From: Eubacteriaceae bacterium
GTDB lineage: Bacteria; Bacillota_A; Clostridia; Eubacteriales; Anaerofustaceae
DNA: 6,874 nt
Assembly (NCBI GenBank): GCA_031280495.1
Contig: JAITGT010000055.1
Span: 1 to 6,874, forward strand
Reading direction: 5' to 3'
Under the pieces are notes generated by a model. The model saw nothing but the letters and a program-made list of their open reading frames with translations. It was not told the DNA's origin and searched no databases. How positions within the stretch are numbered: position 1 is the stretch's first letter; every line of letters begins with the position of its first letter. Both the position numbers and the translations under genes were made by a program. This document shows, piece after piece, positions 1 through 6,092 of this stretch.

Positions 1-1805
1 AAATTCGAACACTAGAATCGGAACTGGAGGCCACGCAGCAGCAAAAGGGAGAAGTCAGCGAGCTGCGCGAGAAAGTGAGGCTTTCCCAAAGCTTGGCCAG
101 ATATAAGAAGTATCTTGCGCTTCAGGCAGAAAGCGAATCACTGGAAGCCGCCCTTGCCTCCCAGGCTGAAATAACCGATTCTGTTGCCAATTTTTACGAA
201 AAGGCAACGATCCAGCTGGAAGTGCTCGAAAAACAGCAGCAGAGCATTGAAATTCAAAAAAGAGAGGCAGAGGAGACAATCGCCTCTTATGAGCGCCAGC
301 TAGGGTCTGCCAATGAGTCCATCCGCAATTTTCCAATGGAAGAAATGCTGGAAGACAAGGCCATACTGGACAACTCCCTTAAAAAGATCGAGACACTGAC
401 AGCTGAAAAACAGGCCAACGAAGACACCACAATTGAAAATCGCTATGAAGCCATTCGCCGCCAGCAAAAAATCTTTTCTTCAATGGGGACAATTGCAAGC
501 ATACTAGCCGTGTTCGCCATCATACTTTCATTTCCGCTGGAAAGGCCGGCGTTTCTGTATGGCGGCATTGCTGTAGGCGTGGCGGGAGTTGCCCTTCTTG
601 CTTTATGGGCGCTCACCAACCGGCGCCGCAACCAGATTGAGGATGAGTTTGAGAAATACGACACGGTCATGAGCCGCACAATGAACATGCTGCTTATGTG
701 TGAGCTTGACATTGAGCATTACCGGACGAAATACAATGCCAAAAATGTCAAAGAGCTGACAGAAATGCTCGGAGGCTCGCAAAACGTAAACACCAAGCTC
801 AATGAGCTTGAGACGCAGATTTCAGTGTCATCAGCAGCCCTTGCTGACATTTGCGAGAGGCTAGCCGCGACTGAAACGGAAAAGGCGGAGCTGAAGCAGC
901 AGATAAGCCAAATCATTCGCGAAGCAGGCACAGAGAACGAGGAAAGCTTTCGCTTCGCCATCCTCTCCATAAAGGACAAGGCAGTCGCAAAGGCGCGCCT
1001 GTCTTCCAGCAGAGAGACAATGGAGACTGTGCTGTCTGGAACGCAGTTAAGCCAACTGAAAATCGACGCAGAAAAAGCCATGGAGATGGGGCTGGAGCCG
1101 CGAATGGACGGAAGCATCTCAATGGAAGGCGCCATTGAACAGAGCTCGGAAGAGATTTTGCGCTTTACAACAGCCATTGCAACCCTAAAGGCCACGATCG
1201 CCGAAAGCGAAAGCTCCGTGCGAGGGCTTAACGAAATCATGGAAGAAATAATTAAGCTAAAGACGCGCATCTCGGAGTATGAAGCAGACCTAAAGAGCTT
1301 TATTCTTGCCATCGAAAAAATAGAGCTTCTCTCCACAGACATTCACCACACTTTTGCTGACGCGTTTAACGACTATGTGTCTAATATGATCTCCGAGATC
1401 ACCAAAGGAAAATACACACGTGTTCGCGTAAACGACAAGATGCAGATCAAGGTCGAAGATCAAGAGCTTGGGCAGCTTATCGACATTTCTTCCCTTTCAG
1501 GCGGGACAATTGACCAATTATACTTTTGCGTCCGATTTGCCATAATGGACCTCATTATTAAAGATAAAACGATTCCCGTTTTTTTGGATGACTGCATGCT
1601 GCAGTATGACGATTCGCGCCTTTCGAACATCCTCAACCTGCTATATGAAAAGTCAAGAGATCGCCAGATTATTATCTTTTCCTGTCGCAAGGCAGAAAAG
1701 CTTGCGCTTGACGAAAAAAACTATTATTACAATTTCGTTAATCTTTCCAAGCCTTCGCCTGCCGTTCGCCAGCAGGAAAGCGGCGGGTTGCTTAGCCGCA
1801 GCTAA
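1..1805 (+). CDS. SMC/Rad50-like AAA ATPase with membrane hairpin (YhaN-like), 5' partial
   Basis: The reading frame is already open at the left edge (first full codon at base 3), so the GTG at 75 is probably internal and the N-terminal Walker A half lies outside. About 600 residues are visible. Most of the N-terminal part is Glu/Gln/Lys-rich and looks like coiled coil. Two hydrophobic segments (about 483-533 and 552-614), followed by a basic NRRRNQ stretch, form a probable membrane hairpin inside the coil. After a second long coil, the C-terminal ATPase half carries the ABC signature LSGGT (1494-1508), Walker B VFLDD (1578-1592), a D-loop-like QYDDSR and a terminal IIIFSCRKAEK strand. This order matches YhaN (COG4717), an SbcC/Rad50 relative usually paired with an SbcD-like nuclease; no partner is visible here. 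A role in DNA end processing at the membrane is inference. The switch His is replaced by Arg. Family assignment is firm; function is not. Confidence 0.88.
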   Translation, partial: IRTLESELEATQQQKGEVSELREKVRLSQSLARYKKYLALQAESESLEAALASQAEITDSVANFYEKATIQLEVLEKQQQSIEIQKREAEETIASYERQLGSANESIRNFPMEEMLEDKAILDNSLKKIETLTAEKQANEDTTIENRYEAIRRQQKIFSSMGTIASILAVFAIILSFPLERPAFLYGGIAVGVAGVALLALWALTNRRRNQIEDEFEKYDTVMSRTMNMLLMCELDIEHYRTKYNAKNVKELTEMLGGSQNVNTKLNELETQISVSSAALADICERLAATETEKAELKQQISQIIREAGTENEESFRFAILSIKDKAVAKARLSSSRETMETVLSGTQLSQLKIDAEKAMEMGLEPRMDGSISMEGAIEQSSEEILRFTTAIATLKATIAESESSVRGLNEIMEEIIKLKTRISEYEADLKSFILAIEKIELLSTDIHHTFADAFNDYVSNMISEITKGKYTRVRVNDKMQIKVEDQELGQLIDISSLSGGTIDQLYFCVRFAIMDLIIKDKTIPVFLDDCMLQYDDSRLSNILNLLYEKSRDRQIIIFSCRKAEKLALDEKNYYYNFVNLSKPSPAVRQQESGGLLSRS

Positions 1806-1806
1806 T

Positions 1807-2883
1807 ATGGCAAAGGTTGTCGTTGGAATTTCAGGCGGTGTAGACTCCGCAGTTGCGGCCAGCCTCCTTATAGAAGAGGGACATGACCTTTGCGGAGTCT
1901 TTATGAAGAATTGGGAAGAGGAAGACAGCGGCGCCTGCCCAGCTGAGGAGGACTACGAGGACGCAAAGTCTGTATGCCTAAAGCTGGGCATTCCGTTCTA
2001 CACAGTTGGGTTTGCACGCGAATACTGGGATAGTGTTTTTGCATATTTTCTGGAAGAATACAGCAAAGGCAGGACGCCAAATCCCGATGTCCTATGCAAT
2101 TCAGAAATTAAGTTTAAAGCTTTTCTCAAATACGCCCAGGATGCCCTATCCGCTGACTTTATAGCGACTGGGCATTACGCGCGCATTCAGCGCGCGGATG
2201 GCGAAGTCCGCCTCCTGAAAGGGTCCGATGCTAAAAAAGACCAAAGCTACTTTTTGTCATTTCTTAGTTCCCAGCAATTGTCCAAGGCGCTCTTTCCGCT
2301 GGGGGAATATGAGAAGCCTGACGTCAGAATGGCCGCTCGAAAGCTAGGGCTCAGGGTTTCAGAAAAGAAGGATTCAACAGGGGTGTGCTTTATTGGAGAG
2401 AGAAACTTTCGCAAATTTCTCTCCTCTTACTTGCCAGCGCGCCCCGGCTCTATCGTGGACTGGGACACGGGCGAGGTTATTGGAGAGCACATTGGGCTTA
2501 TGTATTACACCATTGGGCAAAGGCGCGGTTTAGGCATTGGAGGCCATGGCAATGGCGGCCGGTGGTATGCCGCATCCAAAGATCTTGAGCGAAACATACT
2601 TTATGCAGTGGAAGGGGGCAATAACCCCAAGCTGTTTTATCGCGGCTTTGAAGGCGGAGAGCCAAGCTTTGTCAACCCAATGCCAAACGGCGGAAAGCGC
2701 CGAATTACGGTTAAGTACCGCTATCAGCAGAAAGAGGCGCCTGCTTTGCTTGAAGTGTCAGAAGAGCGCTGCAGGGTTATCTTTGAAGCGCCTCAGTCTT
2801 CCATCGCTCCCGGGCAGGTTGGAGCGTTTTATTCCGGCGACACATGTCTTGGCGGATCAATTATTACTAAGGGAATCGTCTAG
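1807..2883 (+). CDS. mnmA: tRNA-specific 2-thiouridylase MnmA
   Basis: MnmA places sulfur on C2 of wobble uridine 34 in tRNAs for Lys, Glu and Gln, using ATP to adenylate the base and a persulfide carried on cysteine. The 358-residue product has the family's usual length. It shows the PP-loop SGGVDS (residues 9-14), PNPDVLCNSEIKF with the first catalytic cysteine at 97, GHYARI, KDQSYFLS, and DSTGVCFIGERNF with the second catalytic cysteine at 194. YTIGQRRGLGIGG then leads into the C-terminal beta-barrel, ending in APGQVGAFYSGD and LGGSII. All catalytic residues are present. The ATG at 1807 gives the standard MAKVVVGISGG start. It lies one base after the ATPase stop and has no clear Shine-Dalgarno sequence, so translation is probably coupled to the upstream gene. 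A longer open frame upstream (from 1588) only overlaps the ATPase gene. No cysteine desulfurase gene is nearby. Confidence 0.97.
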   Translation: MAKVVVGISGGVDSAVAASLLIEEGHDLCGVFMKNWEEEDSGACPAEEDYEDAKSVCLKLGIPFYTVGFAREYWDSVFAYFLEEYSKGRTPNPDVLCNSEIKFKAFLKYAQDALSADFIATGHYARIQRADGEVRLLKGSDAKKDQSYFLSFLSSQQLSKALFPLGEYEKPDVRMAARKLGLRVSEKKDSTGVCFIGERNFRKFLSSYLPARPGSIVDWDTGEVIGEHIGLMYYTIGQRRGLGIGGHGNGGRWYAASKDLERNILYAVEGGNNPKLFYRGFEGGEPSFVNPMPNGGKRRITVKYRYQQKEAPALLEVSEERCRVIFEAPQSSIAPGQVGAFYSGDTCLGGSIITKGIV

Positions 2884-2897
2884 ACAAGGATCTACTT

Positions 2898-2903
2898 GGG
2901 GAG
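2898..2903 (+). promoter_or_regulatory. Ribosome binding site for the lipoprotein gene
   Basis: GGGGAG is the only Shine-Dalgarno-like sequence in the short gap after mnmA. It lies 4 bases before a TTG (2908) and 13 bases before the ATG (2917). Neither spacing is ideal, so the start is not settled by this site alone. Confidence 0.5.
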
Positions 2904-2916
2904 AATTTTGACATTT

Positions 2917-3396
2917 ATGAGAAAGAGAATTGCATGGGGAGTCTTGGCGTCTTGTGCCATTTGCCTAGCAGGATGCCAGGCTTACACTGCGCATGATAAA
3001 ACTTACAAAAGCCTTATCGGCACATGGGTGCTGGACAGCGTCTATATCGACTCTAAGCCAGTGAAGTTCGAAAAACAGACAATTGCTTTTACCAAAGAGG
3101 AGAAAGGCACAATCATTGACACTGTTATTGTTAAGGAATCCGTTTATGACGACGACGGCAACCTTATAACCCCAGAAGAAACAGATCAGACAACCAAGAA
3201 TTTTTCTGTTTCAACCTCGGAGTCAGATGATGGGAGGCTGACAATCACCACTTCTGACGGAGAGGTCACCAACTATGAGTTTGCCGTAGACGTTCCCGCC
3301 CAAGTGCTTCATTTGTTTATGGACACCGAAGAGGGGGGGGTGCGCCACCTATTGTACCTGGAAGCTTCCGCACTCAGTCCCCCATCCCAAGAGTAA
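2917..3396 (+). CDS. Small putative lipoprotein with lipocalin-like domain, function unknown
   Basis: With the ATG at 2917 the product is 159 residues. It starts with basic MRKR, a hydrophobic stretch and the lipobox LAGC with the lipidated cysteine at residue 20. This is a clear type II signal peptide, so the mature protein should be anchored on the outer face of the membrane. The mature part is hydrophilic and predicted to be strand-rich. A GTWVLDS segment early on resembles the opening of lipocalin-like domains found in many small lipoproteins. That match is weak and gives no ligand. A TTG at 2908 (three extra residues) is an alternative start with closer spacing to GGGGAG. The gene follows mnmA by 33 bases with no terminator seen between, so it may be co-transcribed. 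A run of eight G (3333-3340) lies near its 3' end. I do not recognise a specific function. Confidence 0.8.
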   Translation: MRKRIAWGVLASCAICLAGCQAYTAHDKTYKSLIGTWVLDSVYIDSKPVKFEKQTIAFTKEEKGTIIDTVIVKESVYDDDGNLITPEETDQTTKNFSVSTSESDDGRLTITTSDGEVTNYEFAVDVPAQVLHLFMDTEEGGVRHLLYLEASALSPPSQE

Positions 3397-3402
3397 GCAA
3401 AG

Positions 3403-4521
3403 CTAAGAAATCAGGTCTTTGTAAAGCGACACGCCCTTTATGAGCACCCGGCTGTCAAAAGAAAAACGGGAGGAATGAAGGGCATTTTTATGTTCTTCCT
3501 TACCGTCATCCACTCCGAGCAAAAAGAAAACAGATGGCACAGCGCGCGCGTAGTAGGCAAAATCTTCAGAGAGCATGAGCTTGCCTGCCTCTAAAATATA
3601 GGGGGCCAATGCCTTTGCTTCCAAGAAAAGAGAAGAGTCGTTCTTGAGCGCCGGATAAAAGTAAACAGGGCGGAAATCGCACAAAACGCCAAAAGAGGCA
3701 GATATGCCTTGCGAGATTTCCCCAATGCGTTTGACCAGGTTTTCAACGTTTTCATGCGAATAGGCTCTTAGCGAGCCTTCCAGTCTAGCATGCTCAGCGA
3801 TAACGTTTAGCCGATCGCCAGCCTCTATCTTTCCAAGCATCAAAACTGCCCCCTCCAAAGGTGACACAGTCTTTCCCACAAGGCTGGAGAGCTGCACAGC
3901 CAAATGGCAGGCAGCAAGCAGAGCGTCTTGCCCGTCCTGTGGCTGCGCGCCATGCGCGCTCTTTCCTTTAAGGGTAAAATAAAGCTCAACGCATTCGGCA
4001 AAAAAATCGCCAGGCTTTGAGTGCACTTCCCCAAAAGGATACCCGGGGTGCACGTGAATGCCATAGGCTTTTGTTACATTGTGCGCTGCGAAATACCCTT
4101 CCCGCAGTATTGCCTCTGCCCCGCCGGGCCCTTCCTCTGCAGGCTGAAAGATGAGCAGCGCGTTTGCCTTTGCCGCCACTTGTCTATTTGCCAGCATCTG
4201 CGCAAAGCTAAGAAGCATCGCCATGTGCCCGTCGTGCCCGCAGGCATGCATAAAGCCGTCTGACTCAGACTTGAAAGAAAGGCATGTTTCTTCTGTGATA
4301 GGCAAGCCGTCCATATCCGCGCGAAACGCTATAGTCTCGTCTTTTCCAAAATTCACAAAGCAAGCAACCCCAGTTTTTGCAGCAGGCACTGGATCGAGCC
4401 CGATTTTTTTTAAGAAGCCCATCACAAATGCCTGTGTCTTGAATTCGCCGTAGCCTGGCTCTGGAATTTTATGAAGTTCTTCCCTTATTTCCTTCGCCAA
4501 ACTCTGATAGTCTGTTGCCAA
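3403..4521 (-). CDS. M20-family metal-dependent amidohydrolase (N-acyl-amino-acid deacylase type)
   Basis: The 372-residue product is full length for the M20D group, which hydrolyses N-acyl bonds on amino acids or short peptides with two divalent metal ions in the cytoplasm. Visible motifs in order are: HKIPEPGYGE (residues 17-26), FRADMDGLPI (66-75), MHACGHDGH (91-99; likely ligands Cys94 and His96), QPAEEGPGGAE (126-136; Glu129/130), GIHVHP (154-159; His156), a dimerisation-domain GKSAHGAQP, LSEDFAYY, and a C-terminal ALHSSRFSFD with His349 as the probable last ligand. The start is TTG at 4521, chosen because GGGAGGG lies 4 bases upstream. B. subtilis DapL (N-acetyldiaminopimelate deacetylase) shares QPAEEGPGGAE, but its C-terminal ligand region differs and no lysine-pathway gene is adjacent, so the substrate is left open. 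The gene converges on the lipoprotein gene and diverges from coaB. Confidence 0.93.
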   Translation of the reverse strand: MATDYQSLAKEIREELHKIPEPGYGEFKTQAFVMGFLKKIGLDPVPAAKTGVACFVNFGKDETIAFRADMDGLPITEETCLSFKSESDGFMHACGHDGHMAMLLSFAQMLANRQVAAKANALLIFQPAEEGPGGAEAILREGYFAAHNVTKAYGIHVHPGYPFGEVHSKPGDFFAECVELYFTLKGKSAHGAQPQDGQDALLAACHLAVQLSSLVGKTVSPLEGAVLMLGKIEAGDRLNVIAEHARLEGSLRAYSHENVENLVKRIGEISQGISASFGVLCDFRPVYFYPALKNDSSLFLEAKALAPYILEAGKLMLSEDFAYYARAVPSVFFLLGVDDGKEEHKNALHSSRFSFDSRVLIKGVSLYKDLIS

Positions 4522-4525
4522 ATTT

Positions 4526-4532
4526 CCCTCCC
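4526..4532 (-). promoter_or_regulatory. Strong Shine-Dalgarno fixing a TTG start
   Basis: Read on the minus strand this is GGGAGGG, with the core GGAGG five bases from the TTG at 4521. No ATG or GTG lies at suitable spacing, so this site decides the non-ATG start of the amidohydrolase. Confidence 0.8.
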
Positions 4533-4561
4533 TATTCGTCGCCTTTATTTAAGCAGCTTGT

Positions 4562-4589
4562 CGGCGCGCTATTTTTAGGTGCGGCGCCG
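4562..4589. repeat. Inverted repeat CGGCGC/GCGCCG with 16-base loop
   Basis: CGGCGC (4562-4567) is complementary to GCGCCG (4584-4589), with two further G-T wobble positions possible outside. The right arm also sits in a local palindrome, CGGCGCCG (4582-4589). It lies about 40 bases upstream of the amidohydrolase start, where an operator or a leader hairpin could act. It has no adjacent T-run, so it is not an intrinsic terminator. A chance GC-rich palindrome is possible. Confidence 0.35.
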
Positions 4590-4698
4590 GTGAAAATATG
4601 CAGCGCATCTGGGGGCTGGCTAAAGAAAAGGCCCAAAAAATCCGCGAGGGCGGAAGAGCCTTGCCTCTGGCCAATCTTTTCGTATGCGCAGTACAGAA

Positions 4699-4707
4699 TG
4701 CTATACT
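4699..4707 (+). promoter_or_regulatory. Extended -10 promoter for coaB-coaC
   Basis: TG-C-TATACT is an extended -10 element with five of six bases matching TATAAT. The region 17-18 bases upstream has only a poor -35 match (TTCGTA or TTTCGT), as is common for extended -10 promoters. Transcription would start near 4714, giving a leader of about 23 bases. That is too short for a riboswitch or attenuator. Confidence 0.6.
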
Positions 4708-4722
4708 ATTGTTAGAAGCCAG

Positions 4723-4728
4723 AAAGGA
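4723..4728 (+). promoter_or_regulatory. Ribosome binding site for coaB, supporting a TTG start
   Basis: AAAGGA ends 8 bases before the TTG at 4737. This is good spacing and supports TTG as the real start of coaB. Confidence 0.75.
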
Positions 4729-4736
4729 CCTAAACT

Positions 4737-5519
4737 TTGAAAATTGCTATAACTGCTGGCGGCACCTACGAAAAGATCGATGAAGTGCGCGCCATATCAA
4801 ACAGCTCCACAGGGATTCTTGGCGCCGAAATTGCCAAAGCTTTTCTTGCGCTTCCTGAGGTTGAAAAGATCGTTTATATCAGTGGCAGGCATGCCATCAA
4901 GCCTCCCGCCTCCGAGCGGGTTGAGGAAGTAAAAGTGGCAAATGTCTCAAGCCTAGAGGCAGCAGTGCGCAATGCCATTTATGGCGGAATGGATGCCGCA
5001 GTTTTTTCAATGGCGGTAAGCGACTATACAGTGGAAGCGGCCACCACTTTGGATCGCATCGCCGATTTCGTTTCAAAATCGGCTAGCGCGCAAGCGAATG
5101 CCGCGCGCTTTGATGTGAAGGAAGCGCTCCAAAAAGCGTTGAGCGATGAGGAGGGTTTTGATCGCTCCCACAAAATCAGCTCCGGGCTGGACAGCCTTGT
5201 CTTAAATCTAAAGCCGACTCCAAAAGTAATCGGAATTGCAAGGGATTTAGCCCCTGAAATGGTTATTGTTGGGTTTAAGCTGATGGATCGCCCTGCGCAC
5301 CAAGAACTTATAGACACGGCCAAACGCCTTATGGACAAAAACAGGGCAGACTATGTCTTCGCCAATGACAAAGCGGAAGTAACATATGAAAACCATGCTG
5401 GATACCTCTTGTCGACAGACGGAACCTATGTAAGGCTTGAAGGAAGGGCAGCCATAGCCCGCGCAATCGCCTCTGGAGTCACTGCGCTCGTTCACGAGAG
5501 AAAGGAGAAAGCCAAATGA
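4737..5519 (+). CDS. coaB: Phosphopantothenate-cysteine ligase (monofunctional CoaB)
   Basis: CoaB joins 4'-phosphopantothenate to cysteine through a nucleotide-activated intermediate, giving 4'-phosphopantothenoylcysteine, the substrate of CoaC next door. The 260-residue protein is the synthetase domain alone, not fused to a flavoprotein as in E. coli Dfp. Motifs: ITAGGTYEKIDEVR (residues 5-18) and ISNSSTG (20-26) for nucleotide binding, SMAVSDYT (91-98) matching the family AAVADY element, HKISSG (145-150), LKPTPKVI (158-165), VGFKL (178-182) and ANDKAEV (209-215). The SMAVSDYT, KISS and GFKL forms closely resemble streptococcal CoaB. The starting TTG is supported by AAAGGA eight bases upstream, and the first residues MKIAITAGGT begin right at the family core. 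A linker of about 48 residues (roughly 98-145), rich in Ala, Ser and Asp, seems somewhat longer than the streptococcal one as I recall it. Confidence 0.93.
   Translation: MKIAITAGGTYEKIDEVRAISNSSTGILGAEIAKAFLALPEVEKIVYISGRHAIKPPASERVEEVKVANVSSLEAAVRNAIYGGMDAAVFSMAVSDYTVEAATTLDRIADFVSKSASAQANAARFDVKEALQKALSDEEGFDRSHKISSGLDSLVLNLKPTPKVIGIARDLAPEMVIVGFKLMDRPAHQELIDTAKRLMDKNRADYVFANDKAEVTYENHAGYLLSTDGTYVRLEGRAAIARAIASGVTALVHERKEKAK
5501..5507 (+). promoter_or_regulatory. Ribosome binding site for coaC, inside coaB
   Basis: AAAGGAG lies in the last codons of coaB, 8 bases before the coaC ATG. coaC therefore has its own strong site in addition to the stop-start overlap. Confidence 0.8.
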
Positions 5520-6067
5520 AAACCGTCCTTCTTGGAGTGTCCAGCTCCATTTCCGCTTACAAGGCGGTGGATATAGCCAACCAAATAGCTAAAAAAGGTA
5601 TTGCTGTCGATACGATCCTTACAAGCAATGCAGCAAAGCTGGTCACTCCCCTCACATTCCAGGCACTTACAAAAAGAAAAGCCTATGTAGAGATGTTTGA
5701 CGACTCTTTCTATCCTGACGTGCGGCACATATCTCTGGCAAAATCAGCAGACGCAGCGCTCCTGGCGCCCGCGACAGCAAATGTAATTGGCAAAATTGCA
5801 TCAGGAATCGCTGATGACATGCTAACAACTGTCTTTATGGCAATACCAAAAGGCATACCTGTCCTCATTTGCCCTGCAATGAACACAAACATGTACGAGA
5901 ATTCCATCGTTCAAGAGAACATGGAGAAGCTAAAGCGGCATGGCTACATTTTTGTGGAGCCGAGAGTTGGCCGCCTTGCCTGCGACGACGTTGGGCTGGG
6001 CGCTCTCGCCTCTGTCAGCGACATACTTGCTTCTGTGTATCGCGCCCTTGGAATTTCCGAGGCCTAG
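5516..6067 (+). CDS. coaC: Phosphopantothenoylcysteine decarboxylase (monofunctional CoaC)
   Basis: CoaC is an FMN-dependent enzyme that oxidatively decarboxylates the CoaB product and reduces it to 4'-phosphopantetheine. At 183 residues it is the usual size of a stand-alone HFCD-family flavoprotein. Visible features are: the N-terminal nucleotide-binding strand and GVSSSISAYKA (residues 7-17, matching the common GSIAAYKA); the catalytic histidine at 71 in VRHISLAK; APATANVIGKIASGIADD (84-101); the PAMN motif (120-123) with the substrate-binding Asn123; and GRLACDDVGLG (152-162) with the active-site cysteine at 156. All key residues are intact. Its ATG overlaps the coaB TGA by 4 bases (ATGA), so the two proteins are likely made in balanced amounts from one transcript. 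Confidence 0.95.
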   Translation: MKTVLLGVSSSISAYKAVDIANQIAKKGIAVDTILTSNAAKLVTPLTFQALTKRKAYVEMFDDSFYPDVRHISLAKSADAALLAPATANVIGKIASGIADDMLTTVFMAIPKGIPVLICPAMNTNMYENSIVQENMEKLKRHGYIFVEPRVGRLACDDVGLGALASVSDILASVYRALGISEA

Positions 6068-6092
6068 GCCGGCAATCCTGTCTGACAGCAGT

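Larger units (their letters stand above)
4522..4736. other. Divergent intergenic region between the amidohydrolase and coaB
   Basis: These 215 bases separate two divergent genes. On the plus-strand side they hold an extended -10 promoter and ribosome binding site for coaB. On the minus-strand side they hold the amidohydrolase ribosome binding site and a GC-rich inverted repeat. I found no convincing sigma-A promoter for the amidohydrolase; a weak AT-rich TTAAAT lies at about 4547-4552 on the minus strand without a matching -35 box. Short open frames cross the region on both strands but lack a supported start. Confidence 0.7.

Noticed and set aside
719..1342. Long minus-strand open frame (207 codons) opposite the ATPase gene
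   Set aside because: It is Ser/Met-rich low-complexity sequence, as expected from reading the antisense of Glu/Lys-rich coiled-coil codons. It has no family motif, and the plus frame is clearly coding.
1588..1806. 73-residue N-terminal extension of mnmA
   Set aside because: It lies entirely within the ATPase C-terminal motifs in another frame. MnmA proteins begin at the MAKVVVGISGG position.
2896..2916. TTG at 2896 as the lipoprotein start
   Set aside because: It would place the Shine-Dalgarno-like GGGGAG inside the coding sequence and add residues ahead of a normal MRKR signal peptide.
4021..4453. Plus-strand open frames inside the amidohydrolase gene
   Set aside because: They are antisense shadows of a gene with all metal-ligand motifs on the minus strand, and they have no supported start.
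4532..4705. Minus-strand open frame ending at the TAG just before the amidohydrolase ribosome binding site
   Set aside because: The peptide (for example LGLFFSQPPDALHIFTGAAP) looks protein-like, but there is no ATG or GTG start and no ribosome binding site near the only TTG. The coaB promoter sits at its upstream end, so it is probably chance.
4598..4783. 61-codon plus-strand open frame starting MQRIWGLAKEK
   Set aside because: It has no good Shine-Dalgarno site, overlaps the coaB promoter and the coaB start in another frame, and has no recognisable motif.
6078..6088. CTGTC-T-GACAG as a terminator between coaC and the hydrolase
   Set aside because: At most a four-base stem with a three-base loop is possible and no T-run follows on either strand.
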